From: UBA1206 sp041672465
GTDB taxonomy: Bacteria; Bacillota; Clostridia; Oscillospirales; CAG-382
NCBI GenBank assembly: GCA_041672465.1
Contig: JBAYZO010000002.1
Location: forward strand, 12,787 to 76,786
Length of the DNA: 64,000 nt
Reading direction: 5' to 3'
The translations under genes and the position numbers were made by a program. Positions 34,018 to 41,408 of this stretch are shown piece after piece. Position 1 is the first letter of the stretch. Each line of letters begins with the position of its first letter. The notes beneath the pieces were generated by a model, which was not told the DNA's origin, did not search any database, and saw nothing but the letters and a program-made list of their open reading frames with translations.

Positions 34018-35202
34018 TTAACTTTTACCCAAACTCTTTACCGCGATATCCAGCCTGTTCAAAGAATCTAAGATAACGCCGGTCGGGCAGGCAATGTTAA
34101 GCCGCTCAAACCCGCTGCCGCCCTCGCCGAAAATATAACCCTCGTCGGCAAAAATCCCGGCTTTTGTTTGTAAAAATTCCTCAAGCGCCTTGTCGTCAAG
34201 GCGCAAAGCCCTGAAGTCAAGCCACTGGAGATAAGTGCCCTGAAGTTCAAAAACTTTGATTTGGGGTATTTTTTCGGCAATAAACCGCTTTATAAGGTTT
34301 TTGTTTTCATCAATGACTTTAATAAGGGATTTAAGCCATTCCCCGCATTCGCGGTACGCGAGAATACAAACGGGGTAAGCGAAAGCGTTAAGCGAGAAAT
34401 ACCCCCTCCCGCGCGACAGGGCGAGACGGATTTTCTCGTCGGCGGCAAAAATATTCGAGCACTGCAGCCCCGCGAGGTTAAAGGTTTTTGACGGCGAAGT
34501 GCAAAGGATACAGTTTTTTAGGTACTTTTCCTCAAAGGTTCCCACCGAAACATGGCTGTTCCCCGGCATAATCAAATCAAAATGAATTTCATCCGCGATT
34601 ACAAGCACGTTGTGTTTAAGGCAAATATCGCATATATCAATAAGTTCCTGCCTTGTCCAAACCCTCCCCACGGGGTTGTGGGGGGAGCAGAGTATAAACA
34701 GCTTGACCTCGGGGCGGGAACAAGCCCTTTCAAAGCCGTCAAAGTTTATACGGTATTCGCCGTCGGCGATAACAAGCGGTGAAACATCCATCACCCTGCC
34801 GGTCTGAAGTATAGCGTCTTTAAACGGATAGTACACAGGCGGGGTGACAAGCACATGGTCGCCCTTTTCGGTTAGTTTAGAGATAATGTCAAAAATAGCG
34901 GGAATAACCCCGGGGTAGAGCGTAAACCACTCTTTTTTCGGGGAAAACATATGCCTGTCTTCCATCCAGCGGGTGACCTCGCGGAAATACTCGTCCGTCG
35001 GTTCCGTATACCCCAGCACGCAGTTTTTAAGGTGTTTTTTAAGCCCTTTTACAATCGGCCTCGGCAGGGTAAACTCCATATCCGCCACCGAGAGCGGAAC
35101 CGTAAAGGGAGGGTTAGGCTTTCCCTCGCCGTACAGCATATTCCACTTTTCGCTCCCCGTCCCCCGCCTGTCAAGGACTTTTTTAAAGTTGTTGGTAAAG
35201 AT
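34018..35202 (-). CDS. MalY/PatB-type cystathionine beta-lyase / aminotransferase, apparent AUC start
   Basis: This fold-type I PLP enzyme of the PatB/MalY group cleaves C-S bonds of cystathionine or cysteine conjugates. It has VPLSVADMEF near the N-terminus, SPHNPVGRVW, ADEIHFDL and the PLP lysine in SPSKTFNLAG. The first in-frame ATG is 35139, but codons upstream encode DRRGTGSEKWN, the conserved N-terminus of the family, so translation must begin earlier. Between the stop at 35251-35253 and 35139 there is no ATG, GTG, TTG or CTG. ATC 35202, behind GAGGGG and a consensus promoter, is the best start (394 residues). A sequence error is possible. Confidence 0.88.
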   Translation of the reverse strand: MFTNNFKKVLDRRGTGSEKWNMLYGEGKPNPPFTVPLSVADMEFTLPRPIVKGLKKHLKNCVLGYTEPTDEYFREVTRWMEDRHMFSPKKEWFTLYPGVIPAIFDIISKLTEKGDHVLVTPPVYYPFKDAILQTGRVMDVSPLVIADGEYRINFDGFERACSRPEVKLFILCSPHNPVGRVWTRQELIDICDICLKHNVLVIADEIHFDLIMPGNSHVSVGTFEEKYLKNCILCTSPSKTFNLAGLQCSNIFAADEKIRLALSRGRGYFSLNAFAYPVCILAYRECGEWLKSLIKVIDENKNLIKRFIAEKIPQIKVFELQGTYLQWLDFRALRLDDKALEEFLQTKAGIFADEGYIFGEGGSGFERLNIACPTGVILDSLNRLDIAVKSLGKS

Positions 35203-35230
35203 AAAACCCCTCGCTTTATTTTTGACTTGT

Positions 35231-35259
35231 ATTATAATGATATTAACTTTTTATGTAAA
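35231..35259 (-). promoter_or_regulatory. Sigma-A promoter of the malY-type gene
   Basis: On the minus strand TTTACA (35259-35254) and TATAAT (35236-35231) are exactly 17 bases apart. Transcription should begin near 35224, leaving a leader of about 22 bases before ATC 35202. This makes a start upstream of 35260 impossible for this transcript. The rest of the 35203-35508 spacer holds only the folA terminator. Confidence 0.7.
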
Positions 35260-35422
35260 AGAAACACAAAAAACAGCCAAAGGTTTTGTTAGCCGTCTGC
35301 CCGCAAAAGCGCTTTTAGAGCATTTTTTCTCTTTCTTCAACGCATTATAGCATATCCCATGGTTCATTACAATATTTTTTCGTATATTCTTAAGCCGCGG
35401 ACAATTAATTTTACAATAAAAT

Positions 35423-35446
35423 CCTCCCCGCGTTATGGCGGGGAGG
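35423..35446 (-). terminator. Terminator after folA
   Basis: CCTCCCCGC (35423-35431) pairs with GCGGGGAGG (35438-35446) over a six-base loop. On the minus strand the stem is followed by ATTTTATTG, so it is placed to end the thyA-folA transcript, 63 bases after the folA stop. Confidence 0.75.
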
Positions 35447-35508
35447 GCAACTCTTCTCGCGGTTAATCAGAAAGAACATAGTAAAACTTCAAATAAGGAA
35501 GTTTTTCT

Positions 35509-36027
35509 TCAGCGCGGACGCGTTCTTTCATATTCGGTAAACCAAAAACCAAGGTTTTCGTGTGAATCGGTTGCTTTGTCGCTATGCATTTTCTCCCCGC
35601 GGTACGTCATTCGCCAGTCATCGCTTTTGTCGAGGTCGGGGAAGTAAACGTCTTTCTCAAAGGATTTGTCGAATTTTGTCACATAACCCTTGCCGCAATA
35701 GGGGAGGAGCTGCCGGTAAACGCTCCCGCCGCCGATAACAAAAATATCTTCGGGGTTTGTGTTTTTGGTAAAGTTCAGCAGTTCCTCAATCGAAGCCGCC
35801 ACGGCCGCCCCCTCCGGCGAAAAGGAAGGGTTTTTGCTGAGCACAATATTTGTTCTGTTCCCGAGGGGCTTTGCGCCGGGGAAGGTCAAGAGCGTTTTTG
35901 AGCCGTACACCACTGTTTTGCCCAGCGTAAGGCGGCGAAAGTTTGCGAGGTCGGCTTTTACCGCCGCGAGAAGCCCCCCCTTGTAACCTATTCCCCATTC
36001 ACTGTCAACAGCCACGATAAAGTTCAT
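35509..36027 (-). CDS. folA: Dihydrofolate reductase
   Basis: DHFR regenerates tetrahydrofolate from the dihydrofolate produced by thymidylate synthase, using NADPH. The 172-residue protein has the WGIGYKGGLLA opening, the helix with catalytic-side aspartate (KADLANFRRLT), GKTVVYGSKT, PLGNRTNIVLSKN and FVIGGGSVYRQLLP. The usual GRKT of the NADPH-binding loop reads GSKT, losing the arginine. It follows thyA by 51 bases, and those bases contain a promoter, so folA can be expressed with or without thyA. The ATG follows GAGGAATT. Confidence 0.92.
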   Translation of the reverse strand: MNFIVAVDSEWGIGYKGGLLAAVKADLANFRRLTLGKTVVYGSKTLLTFPGAKPLGNRTNIVLSKNPSFSPEGAAVAASIEELLNFTKNTNPEDIFVIGGGSVYRQLLPYCGKGYVTKFDKSFEKDVYFPDLDKSDDWRMTYRGEKMHSDKATDSHENLGFWFTEYERTRPR

Positions 36028-36053
36028 TTTTTTAATTCCTCATGTTTACATCT

Positions 36054-36082
36054 ATTATATATTAAAAATATAAAAAATTCAA
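36054..36082 (-). promoter_or_regulatory. Sigma-A promoter of folA
   Basis: TTGAAT (36082-36077) and TATAAT (36059-36054) on the minus strand are 17 bases apart in an A/T-only spacer; the -35 overlaps the last codons of thyA. The expected transcript starts about 20 bases before the folA ATG. Confidence 0.65.
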
Positions 36083-36906
36083 ACCGCGATTGGAAAGCGC
36101 CCTATTTTTTCGCCGTGCCTGTAATTTATAACCTTAAAGCTCCGCGGGGTAAAGTCATAGAAGTTGTCAATGCTTTTGTCAAGCTCGACTTCGGGCGACT
36201 CAAACGGAGTTCTGCTTATGAGCTCCTTTATAATGGGGATATGCCTGTCATAGATATGGCAGTCGCTTATCACATGCACCAGTTCCCCCGGCAAAAGGCC
36301 GGAAACCTGCGCGAGCATAAGCACAAGCGCCGCGTACTGCGCCACGTTCCAAGCGTTTGCGGCGAGCATATCCTGCGAGCGCTGGTTTAGTATCGCGCAC
36401 AGCCTGCCGTCCGACACGTTAAAGGTCATTGAATAAGCGCAGGGGTACAGCGCCATTTCGTCAAGGTCGGCGAACACATACATGTTTGTGAGAATACGCC
36501 GCGAATTGGGGTTGTTTTTTAAGTCGTACAGCACCCTGTCGACCATATCGAACTCGCCCTCCGGGTATTTGTGGCGGACAGACATCTGGTACCCGTAGGC
36601 TTTGCCTATGGAGCCGTTTTTGTCCGCCCAAGCGTCCCAGATATGGCTGTTTAGATCTTTAATGTTATTTGATTTTTTCTGCCATATCCAAAGAATCTCG
36701 TCCACCGCCGAGGACAGCGAAATCGGCCTCAGCGTTATGAGCGGAAATTCCGACGAGAGGTCGTATCTGTTTACCACGCCGAACTTTTTAATGGTGTGGG
36801 CGGGGGCGCCGTCCTCCCATTTGGCGCGGGCGTTGTCTTTCACGAAACAGCCGTTTTGAAGAATATCCCTGCAGGTGTTAATAAAAGCGGTGTCAGCTAT
36901 ACCCAT
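36079..36906 (-). CDS. thyA: Thymidylate synthase (ThyA)
   Basis: ThyA methylates dUMP using methylenetetrahydrofolate, yielding dTMP and dihydrofolate. The 275-residue protein has the catalytic cysteine in YPCAYS (near 158), NQRSQDMLAANAWNVAQYA (arginine and asparagine contacts to dUMP), CHIYDRH and the C-terminal FPIAV closing loop. The residue after the cysteine is alanine rather than the histidine of E. coli ThyA; I recall other Firmicute ThyA enzymes with PCAY, so this is probably a lineage form. The start is ATG 36906, 7 bases after GAGGAGG; the longer frame to 36927 lacks such a site. It lies 1 base after the UroD-family gene, suggesting one transcript. Confidence 0.93.
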   Translation of the reverse strand: MGIADTAFINTCRDILQNGCFVKDNARAKWEDGAPAHTIKKFGVVNRYDLSSEFPLITLRPISLSSAVDEILWIWQKKSNNIKDLNSHIWDAWADKNGSIGKAYGYQMSVRHKYPEGEFDMVDRVLYDLKNNPNSRRILTNMYVFADLDEMALYPCAYSMTFNVSDGRLCAILNQRSQDMLAANAWNVAQYAALVLMLAQVSGLLPGELVHVISDCHIYDRHIPIIKELISRTPFESPEVELDKSIDNFYDFTPRSFKVINYRHGEKIGRFPIAV

Positions 36907-36907
36907 T

Positions 36908-37933
36908 TTACGCCCTCCTCGCGGCATCGACCATAAGTCTCGCCCTGTTTAAGTCCGCGCCCGCGGGATATTCGCAGCCGGTTGAAAGTATAAACCTCCC
37001 GCCCGAGAGCGATTTTATTTGCGAACGGCAGATCTCGCTCCATTCCTCGTCGCTCCCCATAACGGCGTAAGTGGGGGGAACGCAGCCGATAAGAGTTACG
37101 CTCCCGCCGTATTTTTCTCTACACTCGTCAAAGCCGTCGCAGTCGTCGGGCGGGTAGAGAAACGAAATGGCGTCGGGGTTCATGTATTTTATCTGCGAGT
37201 CAAAATAAACCCGCTTGCCGCAGTTATGCACCAGCACTTTTTTACCCTTTTCGCGGATAGCCCGGGCGATAAGAAGGGCGTCCCCGCCCTCGGCGTCCTC
37301 CCACATTTCCTTTGACATAATTGACCCGGAGGCGAAAAGCGTGTCGAGCATAACGCCGTCAACTCCCGTATCGCAGAGCGCGCCGGCGTATTCCGCGAGC
37401 GTCAGGGCGATTTCGTGCGACGCGGCCTTGACTTTTTCGGGGCAGTCGTACATATCCATAAACAAGTCTTCCTGCCCGCGGCACATTGAAAGCGTGCCGA
37501 GCGGCCCGAAGACAAACGCGAAAACGGGCACCGAGACGCCTATCTTTTTAACCACATACCCGCACAAATCGGCGTAAAACCTCATTCGGTCGGAGCTTTT
37601 CCAGTCTACTCTTTTTATTTTGGCGTAGTTGCCGGGGGTTTTTATGATTTTTTTAGAATAATCAGGCCTTGCCGCCTCGTTTTCCGGGAATATCACGCCC
37701 TGCCCCCAAGCGGCGCACTCAATCGATAAATCCACAAGCAGGGTAACGCAGTCCATGTCAAGGAGTTCCGCCGCCCTTACAAAGGATTCTCCGCAAAGGG
37801 AAGCGTCGGTTGACCACTCCTTGTAGCTTGCCCCTACAAGACCCCTTGCCGCCCCGCAGACAAGCGGCGACACCGCCACCCTCCCGGTCGGTACCCCGGC
37901 AAGGGTTTTTTCAATTAGTTCTCTTTTAGTCAT
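36908..37933 (-). CDS. UroD-superfamily corrinoid methyltransferase (MtaA/MtbA-like)
   Basis: The 341-residue protein has the uroporphyrinogen-decarboxylase fold of MtaA/MtbA-type methyltransferases rather than HemE. It shows FGPLGTLSMCRGQED, GVDGVMLDTLFAS, VHNCGKRVYFD and STGCEYP; the His-x-Cys and the late Cys match the zinc ligands that activate a thiol or substrate in this group. It starts within the corrinoid protein stop (ATGA), so the two are coupled and presumably partners in methyl transfer. Coenzyme M, used by archaeal homologues, is not expected here; tetrahydrofolate or another acceptor is inferred. No substrate-specific MttB/MtaB/MtgB gene is adjacent, so this protein may itself be the substrate-side enzyme. 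Confidence 0.87.
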   Translation of the reverse strand: MTKRELIEKTLAGVPTGRVAVSPLVCGAARGLVGASYKEWSTDASLCGESFVRAAELLDMDCVTLLVDLSIECAAWGQGVIFPENEAARPDYSKKIIKTPGNYAKIKRVDWKSSDRMRFYADLCGYVVKKIGVSVPVFAFVFGPLGTLSMCRGQEDLFMDMYDCPEKVKAASHEIALTLAEYAGALCDTGVDGVMLDTLFASGSIMSKEMWEDAEGGDALLIARAIREKGKKVLVHNCGKRVYFDSQIKYMNPDAISFLYPPDDCDGFDECREKYGGSVTLIGCVPPTYAVMGSDEEWSEICRSQIKSLSGGRFILSTGCEYPAGADLNRARLMVDAARRA

Positions 37934-38583
37934 ATCCCTAAAATTTCAGCGGCTTTTTCCGCGGCGCTCTGGGCGTCGGGGGAATAATAGTCCGCTCCAA
38001 CCTCCTTGCAGAAATCAGAGTTTATCGGCGCTCCGCCGACCATAATTTTAACCTTGTCGCGAAGTCCGGCCTTTTTTGCTTCCTCAACCACGTTTTTCAT
38101 CTCATACATCGTGGAGGTCAAAAGCGCCGAACAGCATATAATAGACGCCCTCTCGCTAATGGCGGCCTCGATAAACCTTTCGGCAGGCACGCTCACCCCA
38201 AGGTCGACAACGCTTATCCCCTTGCTCTCAAACATTATCTTGACAAGGTTTTTGCCGATATCGTGGAGGTCACCCTTTACCGTTCCGATGACAACCTTCC
38301 CCCCCGACAGAGCTTTTTCTCCCACAAGGAGGGGCTTTAACACCGCCATGGCTCTGTTCATCGCCCTTGCCGCCACAAGCACCTCGGGCACGAACACCTC
38401 GTTGTTTTTGAACTTTACGCCAACGGCAGCCATTGACGCAAGCAGCCCGTCTTTTAATATGACCTCGGCTTTCAGCCCGCTTTCGATTGCTTCTTTTGTT
38501 AAGCTTTCCGCTGTTTCGGCATTTCCCCGCATAACGGCCCGCGAAAGCTCCTCCAAAACCCCAAAGGCTTGATTATCGCTCAT
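37930..38583 (-). CDS. Corrinoid (methyl-carrier) protein
   Basis: This 217-residue B12-binding methyl carrier of the MtaC/MttC/MtbC type has an N-terminal helical cap domain (about 1-85) and a Rossmann cobalamin domain. That domain contains TVKGDLHDIGKN (near 102-113), where the histidine is the lower axial cobalt ligand, then a serine region (CCSALLTSTM) and the MVGGAPI loop. It shuttles a methyl group between a donor enzyme and a methyltransferase in the cytoplasm. It is the first gene of a minus-strand set with the UroD-family gene, thyA and folA, behind AAAGGA. The divergent neighbour encodes the likely reactivator. Confidence 0.93.
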   Translation of the reverse strand: MSDNQAFGVLEELSRAVMRGNAETAESLTKEAIESGLKAEVILKDGLLASMAAVGVKFKNNEVFVPEVLVAARAMNRAMAVLKPLLVGEKALSGGKVVIGTVKGDLHDIGKNLVKIMFESKGISVVDLGVSVPAERFIEAAISERASIICCSALLTSTMYEMKNVVEEAKKAGLRDKVKIMVGGAPINSDFCKEVGADYYSPDAQSAAEKAAEILGI

Positions 38584-38645
38584 TTAAATATCCTTTCCCG
38601 TTTTTCGCGCCCAAAGAAAACGAATAACTTGTTTTAAATTAATGC

Positions 38646-38674
38646 TTGTAAAAAAAACGTATATGATGTAAAAT
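38646..38674 (+). promoter_or_regulatory. Sigma-A promoter of the RACo-type gene
   Basis: TTGTAA (38646-38651) and TAAAAT (38669-38674) are 17 bases apart in the divergent spacer 38584-38730. On the opposite strand a TTTACA is present in the same place, so divergent promoters may overlap. No cobalamin riboswitch pattern was seen. Confidence 0.6.
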
Positions 38675-38730
38675 TAAAGTCGGTTTTACCTAAAGACAGC
38701 ATAGCGACAGCCAAAGGAATGATATTATCC

Positions 38731-40191
38731 ATGAAAAAAAGCTTTAAAATAAAAATAAAAGCCGACGGCAAAACAATTGTTAAAGAATACAACCGCCCCG
38801 TGACGCTTTTAAAAGCCCTTGGCGACTGCGGAATAAGCGTGGATTCCGAATGCGGAGGCAGGGGGGTTTGCGGCAAGTGCGAAGTCACGGCGGCGGGCAG
38901 TCTTTCGGCAGTCACAAAGAGGGAAACACAGCTCTTCGGGCAAAACTCCCAAAAACGGCTCGCCTGTCTTGCCGTAGCGAACGGCGACTCCCAAATAATT
39001 TATAACACAAAAAAAGCGGGTTTTCAAGTTCTTTCTGAGGGAATAACCCCAAAGATAGAAATTAATTCCGGCTTTGGCGCCGGGGTCGGCGTAGCGATAG
39101 ATATTGGAACCACCACCGTCGCGGCGGGGGCGTATGACCTTGCGACGGGAAAGCTTATAGAGTCTTTCGCCTTTGAAAACCCCCAGCGCGCCCACGGCGG
39201 CGACGTGGTGACAAGAATGGACTTTGCCTTAAAAGGCGGGCTTGAAACCTTAAAAACCGAAATTAACGGCGTCATAAATAAAATAAAAAGCAAAGCCGGC
39301 GCCAAAATCGCCGTCGTTTCGGGGAACACCGCCATGCTTCACTTTGCCGCGGGGCTTTCCACCGATAAAATGGCCGTTTCGCCGTTCGCGCCGGAAAGCC
39401 TGTTTGGTTTTGAAAAGGACGGGGTGTATTTCTTGCCCTGCGGCGGGGCGTATTTCGGCGCGGATATTGTGTGCGGGATTGCAGCCTGCGGTATGGCAGA
39501 CAGCAAAAATGTGTCATTTATAGCCGATATCGGCACTAACGGGGAAATGGCGCTTTTTGACGGAAAAGACCTTATTTGCTGCTCCACCGCGGCGGGCCCC
39601 GCGTTTGAGGGTTATGGAATCGAGCGCGGCATGCCGGCCGTAAACGGCGCGGTAAACGGGGTTTATTTAAACGAAAACAACACTCCGCGATATACTGTCA
39701 TAGGAGGGGGTACCCCGGCAGGAATCTGCGGCAGCGGGCTTGCCGACCTCGCGGCGGCGCTGCTTAAAATCGGGGTTATTGATAAATCCGGCTATATGGA
39801 GGAAAACTATTACCTGACCGAAAACGTGTACCTCACCCCGCGCGACGTAAGAAATCTTCAGCTCGCGAAAGCCGCAATCCGCGGGGGGATAGAAACCCTG
39901 CTTGGGGCCGGCGGTGAAAAAAATGAGGTGGAAAAGTTTTATCTCGCCGGCGGGATGGGCAACTCGATAAATATTGAATCCGCCGCCGCGCTTGGGATAA
40001 TTCCGGCAGATTTCGCCAAAAAGGCAACTCTCGCGGGGAACGCATCGCTTTCCGGCGCGGCAGGCGCGCTGCTTGACGCGGGGTTTTTACAAAAAATATC
40101 CGAAATCGCGGGGAAGTGCAAAATTATCGAGCTTGCCGACAGCGACTTGTTCGGCGAAAACTTTATTAAATACATGGCTTTCGGAGGTTGA
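38731..40191 (+). CDS. RACo-type corrinoid activation protein (2Fe-2S, ASKHA fold)
   Basis: The protein begins with a ferredoxin-like 2Fe-2S domain with CGGRGVCGKC (near 36-45) and a fourth cysteine near 75. It continues with an ASKHA ATPase-like domain of the DUF4445 family: DIGTTTVAAGAYD, the RxDFAL region, VVSGNTAMLH, DIGTNGEMAL, CGSGL and the late FYLAGGMGNSI. Such proteins use ATP and an electron to reduce inactive Co(II) corrinoid back to Co(I). It is divergent from the corrinoid protein gene and very probably serves it. ATG 38731 is preferred over ATG 38719, which lies inside the AAAGGAATG site. It has 486 residues, shorter than many RACo proteins. Confidence 0.9.
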   Translation: MKKSFKIKIKADGKTIVKEYNRPVTLLKALGDCGISVDSECGGRGVCGKCEVTAAGSLSAVTKRETQLFGQNSQKRLACLAVANGDSQIIYNTKKAGFQVLSEGITPKIEINSGFGAGVGVAIDIGTTTVAAGAYDLATGKLIESFAFENPQRAHGGDVVTRMDFALKGGLETLKTEINGVINKIKSKAGAKIAVVSGNTAMLHFAAGLSTDKMAVSPFAPESLFGFEKDGVYFLPCGGAYFGADIVCGIAACGMADSKNVSFIADIGTNGEMALFDGKDLICCSTAAGPAFEGYGIERGMPAVNGAVNGVYLNENNTPRYTVIGGGTPAGICGSGLADLAAALLKIGVIDKSGYMEENYYLTENVYLTPRDVRNLQLAKAAIRGGIETLLGAGGEKNEVEKFYLAGGMGNSINIESAAALGIIPADFAKKATLAGNASLSGAAGALLDAGFLQKISEIAGKCKIIELADSDLFGENFIKYMAFGG

Positions 40192-40194
40192 CAT

Positions 40195-41337
40195 ATGAAA
40201 CTTTTGTTTGAGAAGGTTGATTTGCTTTTAGACGAATATGTTGAATTTCTCATTAAGCTCTGCAATATTGAGAGCAAGTCTGACGACAAAGAGGGCTTGG
40301 ACAGGGTTTGCGGGCTTATTTGCGCGTTCGGGCGGGAAAAAGGCTATGAAATAAAGCCCCTCACACTCGGTAAAGCGGGCAATATTGCGTCTTTGACATA
40401 TAACCCGGGCGGCAAGGGGGATTTGGTCTGCGTTTCGGCGCATATGGACACCGTTTTTGACAAAGGCGAGTTTGGCTACCCCCCCGTAACCAAAAGCGGC
40501 GATATACTCCGCGGCCCCGGCGTTATCGACTGCAAGGGCGGGATAGCCGTCTCGCTTTTGGTTATGGAGGCGCTGAAGCTGTCGGGCTATGACAAACGCC
40601 CGGTAAAGCTTATCCTCCAGAGCGACGAGGAAGTGGAGTCGGCGCTGTCTGACCGAAAAACCCTTGACTTTATGCTTGACGAGGCGAGGGGAGCCGCGGC
40701 GTTTTTCAACTGCGAGGGGAGGACAAAGGGTTTTCTCACCACGGGGAGAAAGGGCATAATAAGGGTTTGCCTTGATATTTCCGGCAGGGCGGCTCACGCC
40801 GGCGATTATTTTGACGGCGCGAGCGCGATAAGAGAGGCGGCGTTTAAAATAATAGACCTTGAGGAAAAAAGCGTCAAAGACGGCATAACATATAATTGCG
40901 GGGTGATAAAAGGCGGAACCGCCCTTAACGTGGTTCCGGATAGCTGCAAGGTTTATATCGATATCCGGGTAAGAGACGAGAACGAGTTTGAAAAAGCGAT
41001 GAGGGAAGTTGAGAAAACCTCCGAAAAAGTGTTTGTCGCCGGGACAAAAAGCAAAGTCGTGCCGGTGAGCCACCGCAAGCCAATGGTGAGGACAAAACAA
41101 AACGCGGACTTGTTCGGGCATATAAACGGCGTTTCAAAGCGATACGGCTTTGGCGAACAGCGCGAATTTTACTCAAACGGAGGCTCCGACGCCGCCTACA
41201 CCACCCTCGCGGGCATCCCGACCGTCGACGACATAGGGCCTGTCGGGGGAAAATACCACACAAAAGACGAGTGGTGTTCCGTTTCTTCCGTCGGGGAATC
41301 CGCGAAACTTATCGCCGCGTCGATAATCGAGCTTTAG
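40195..41337 (+). CDS. M20-family metallopeptidase
   Basis: The 380-residue protein carries the M20 dizinc peptidase motifs SAHMDTVF (near 80-87), GPGVIDCKGG (near 103-112), SDEEVES (near 141-147) and the C-terminal HTKDEW. A dimerisation domain sits between, with GRAAHAGDYFDGASA. It resembles the ArgE/DapE/CPG2 group and could act on small peptides or acylated amino acids; the substrate is not shown. It starts 3 bases after the RACo-type gene behind GGAGG, so they share a transcript, although a link to corrinoid chemistry is not evident. Confidence 0.9.
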   Translation: MKLLFEKVDLLLDEYVEFLIKLCNIESKSDDKEGLDRVCGLICAFGREKGYEIKPLTLGKAGNIASLTYNPGGKGDLVCVSAHMDTVFDKGEFGYPPVTKSGDILRGPGVIDCKGGIAVSLLVMEALKLSGYDKRPVKLILQSDEEVESALSDRKTLDFMLDEARGAAAFFNCEGRTKGFLTTGRKGIIRVCLDISGRAAHAGDYFDGASAIREAAFKIIDLEEKSVKDGITYNCGVIKGGTALNVVPDSCKVYIDIRVRDENEFEKAMREVEKTSEKVFVAGTKSKVVPVSHRKPMVRTKQNADLFGHINGVSKRYGFGEQREFYSNGGSDAAYTTLAGIPTVDDIGPVGGKYHTKDEWCSVSSVGESAKLIAASIIEL

Positions 41338-41408
41338 GGTTTGTCGCTTCAGACAAAAAACAAAAAACAAAAAAAACATATTAATTAAGGATGGGTTTTT
41401 CCTGAAAA

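Noticed and set aside
36079..36906. ThyA with alanine after the catalytic cysteine as a dead enzyme
   Set aside because: The cysteine, QRS, asparagine, HxY and C-terminal loop are all present, and I recall the PCAY form in other Firmicute ThyA proteins, so inactivity is not supported.
38584..38730. Cobalamin riboswitch in the divergent corrinoid spacer
   Set aside because: No B12-box-like sequence or long structured leader fits in the spacer, which is short, AT-rich and mostly promoter.
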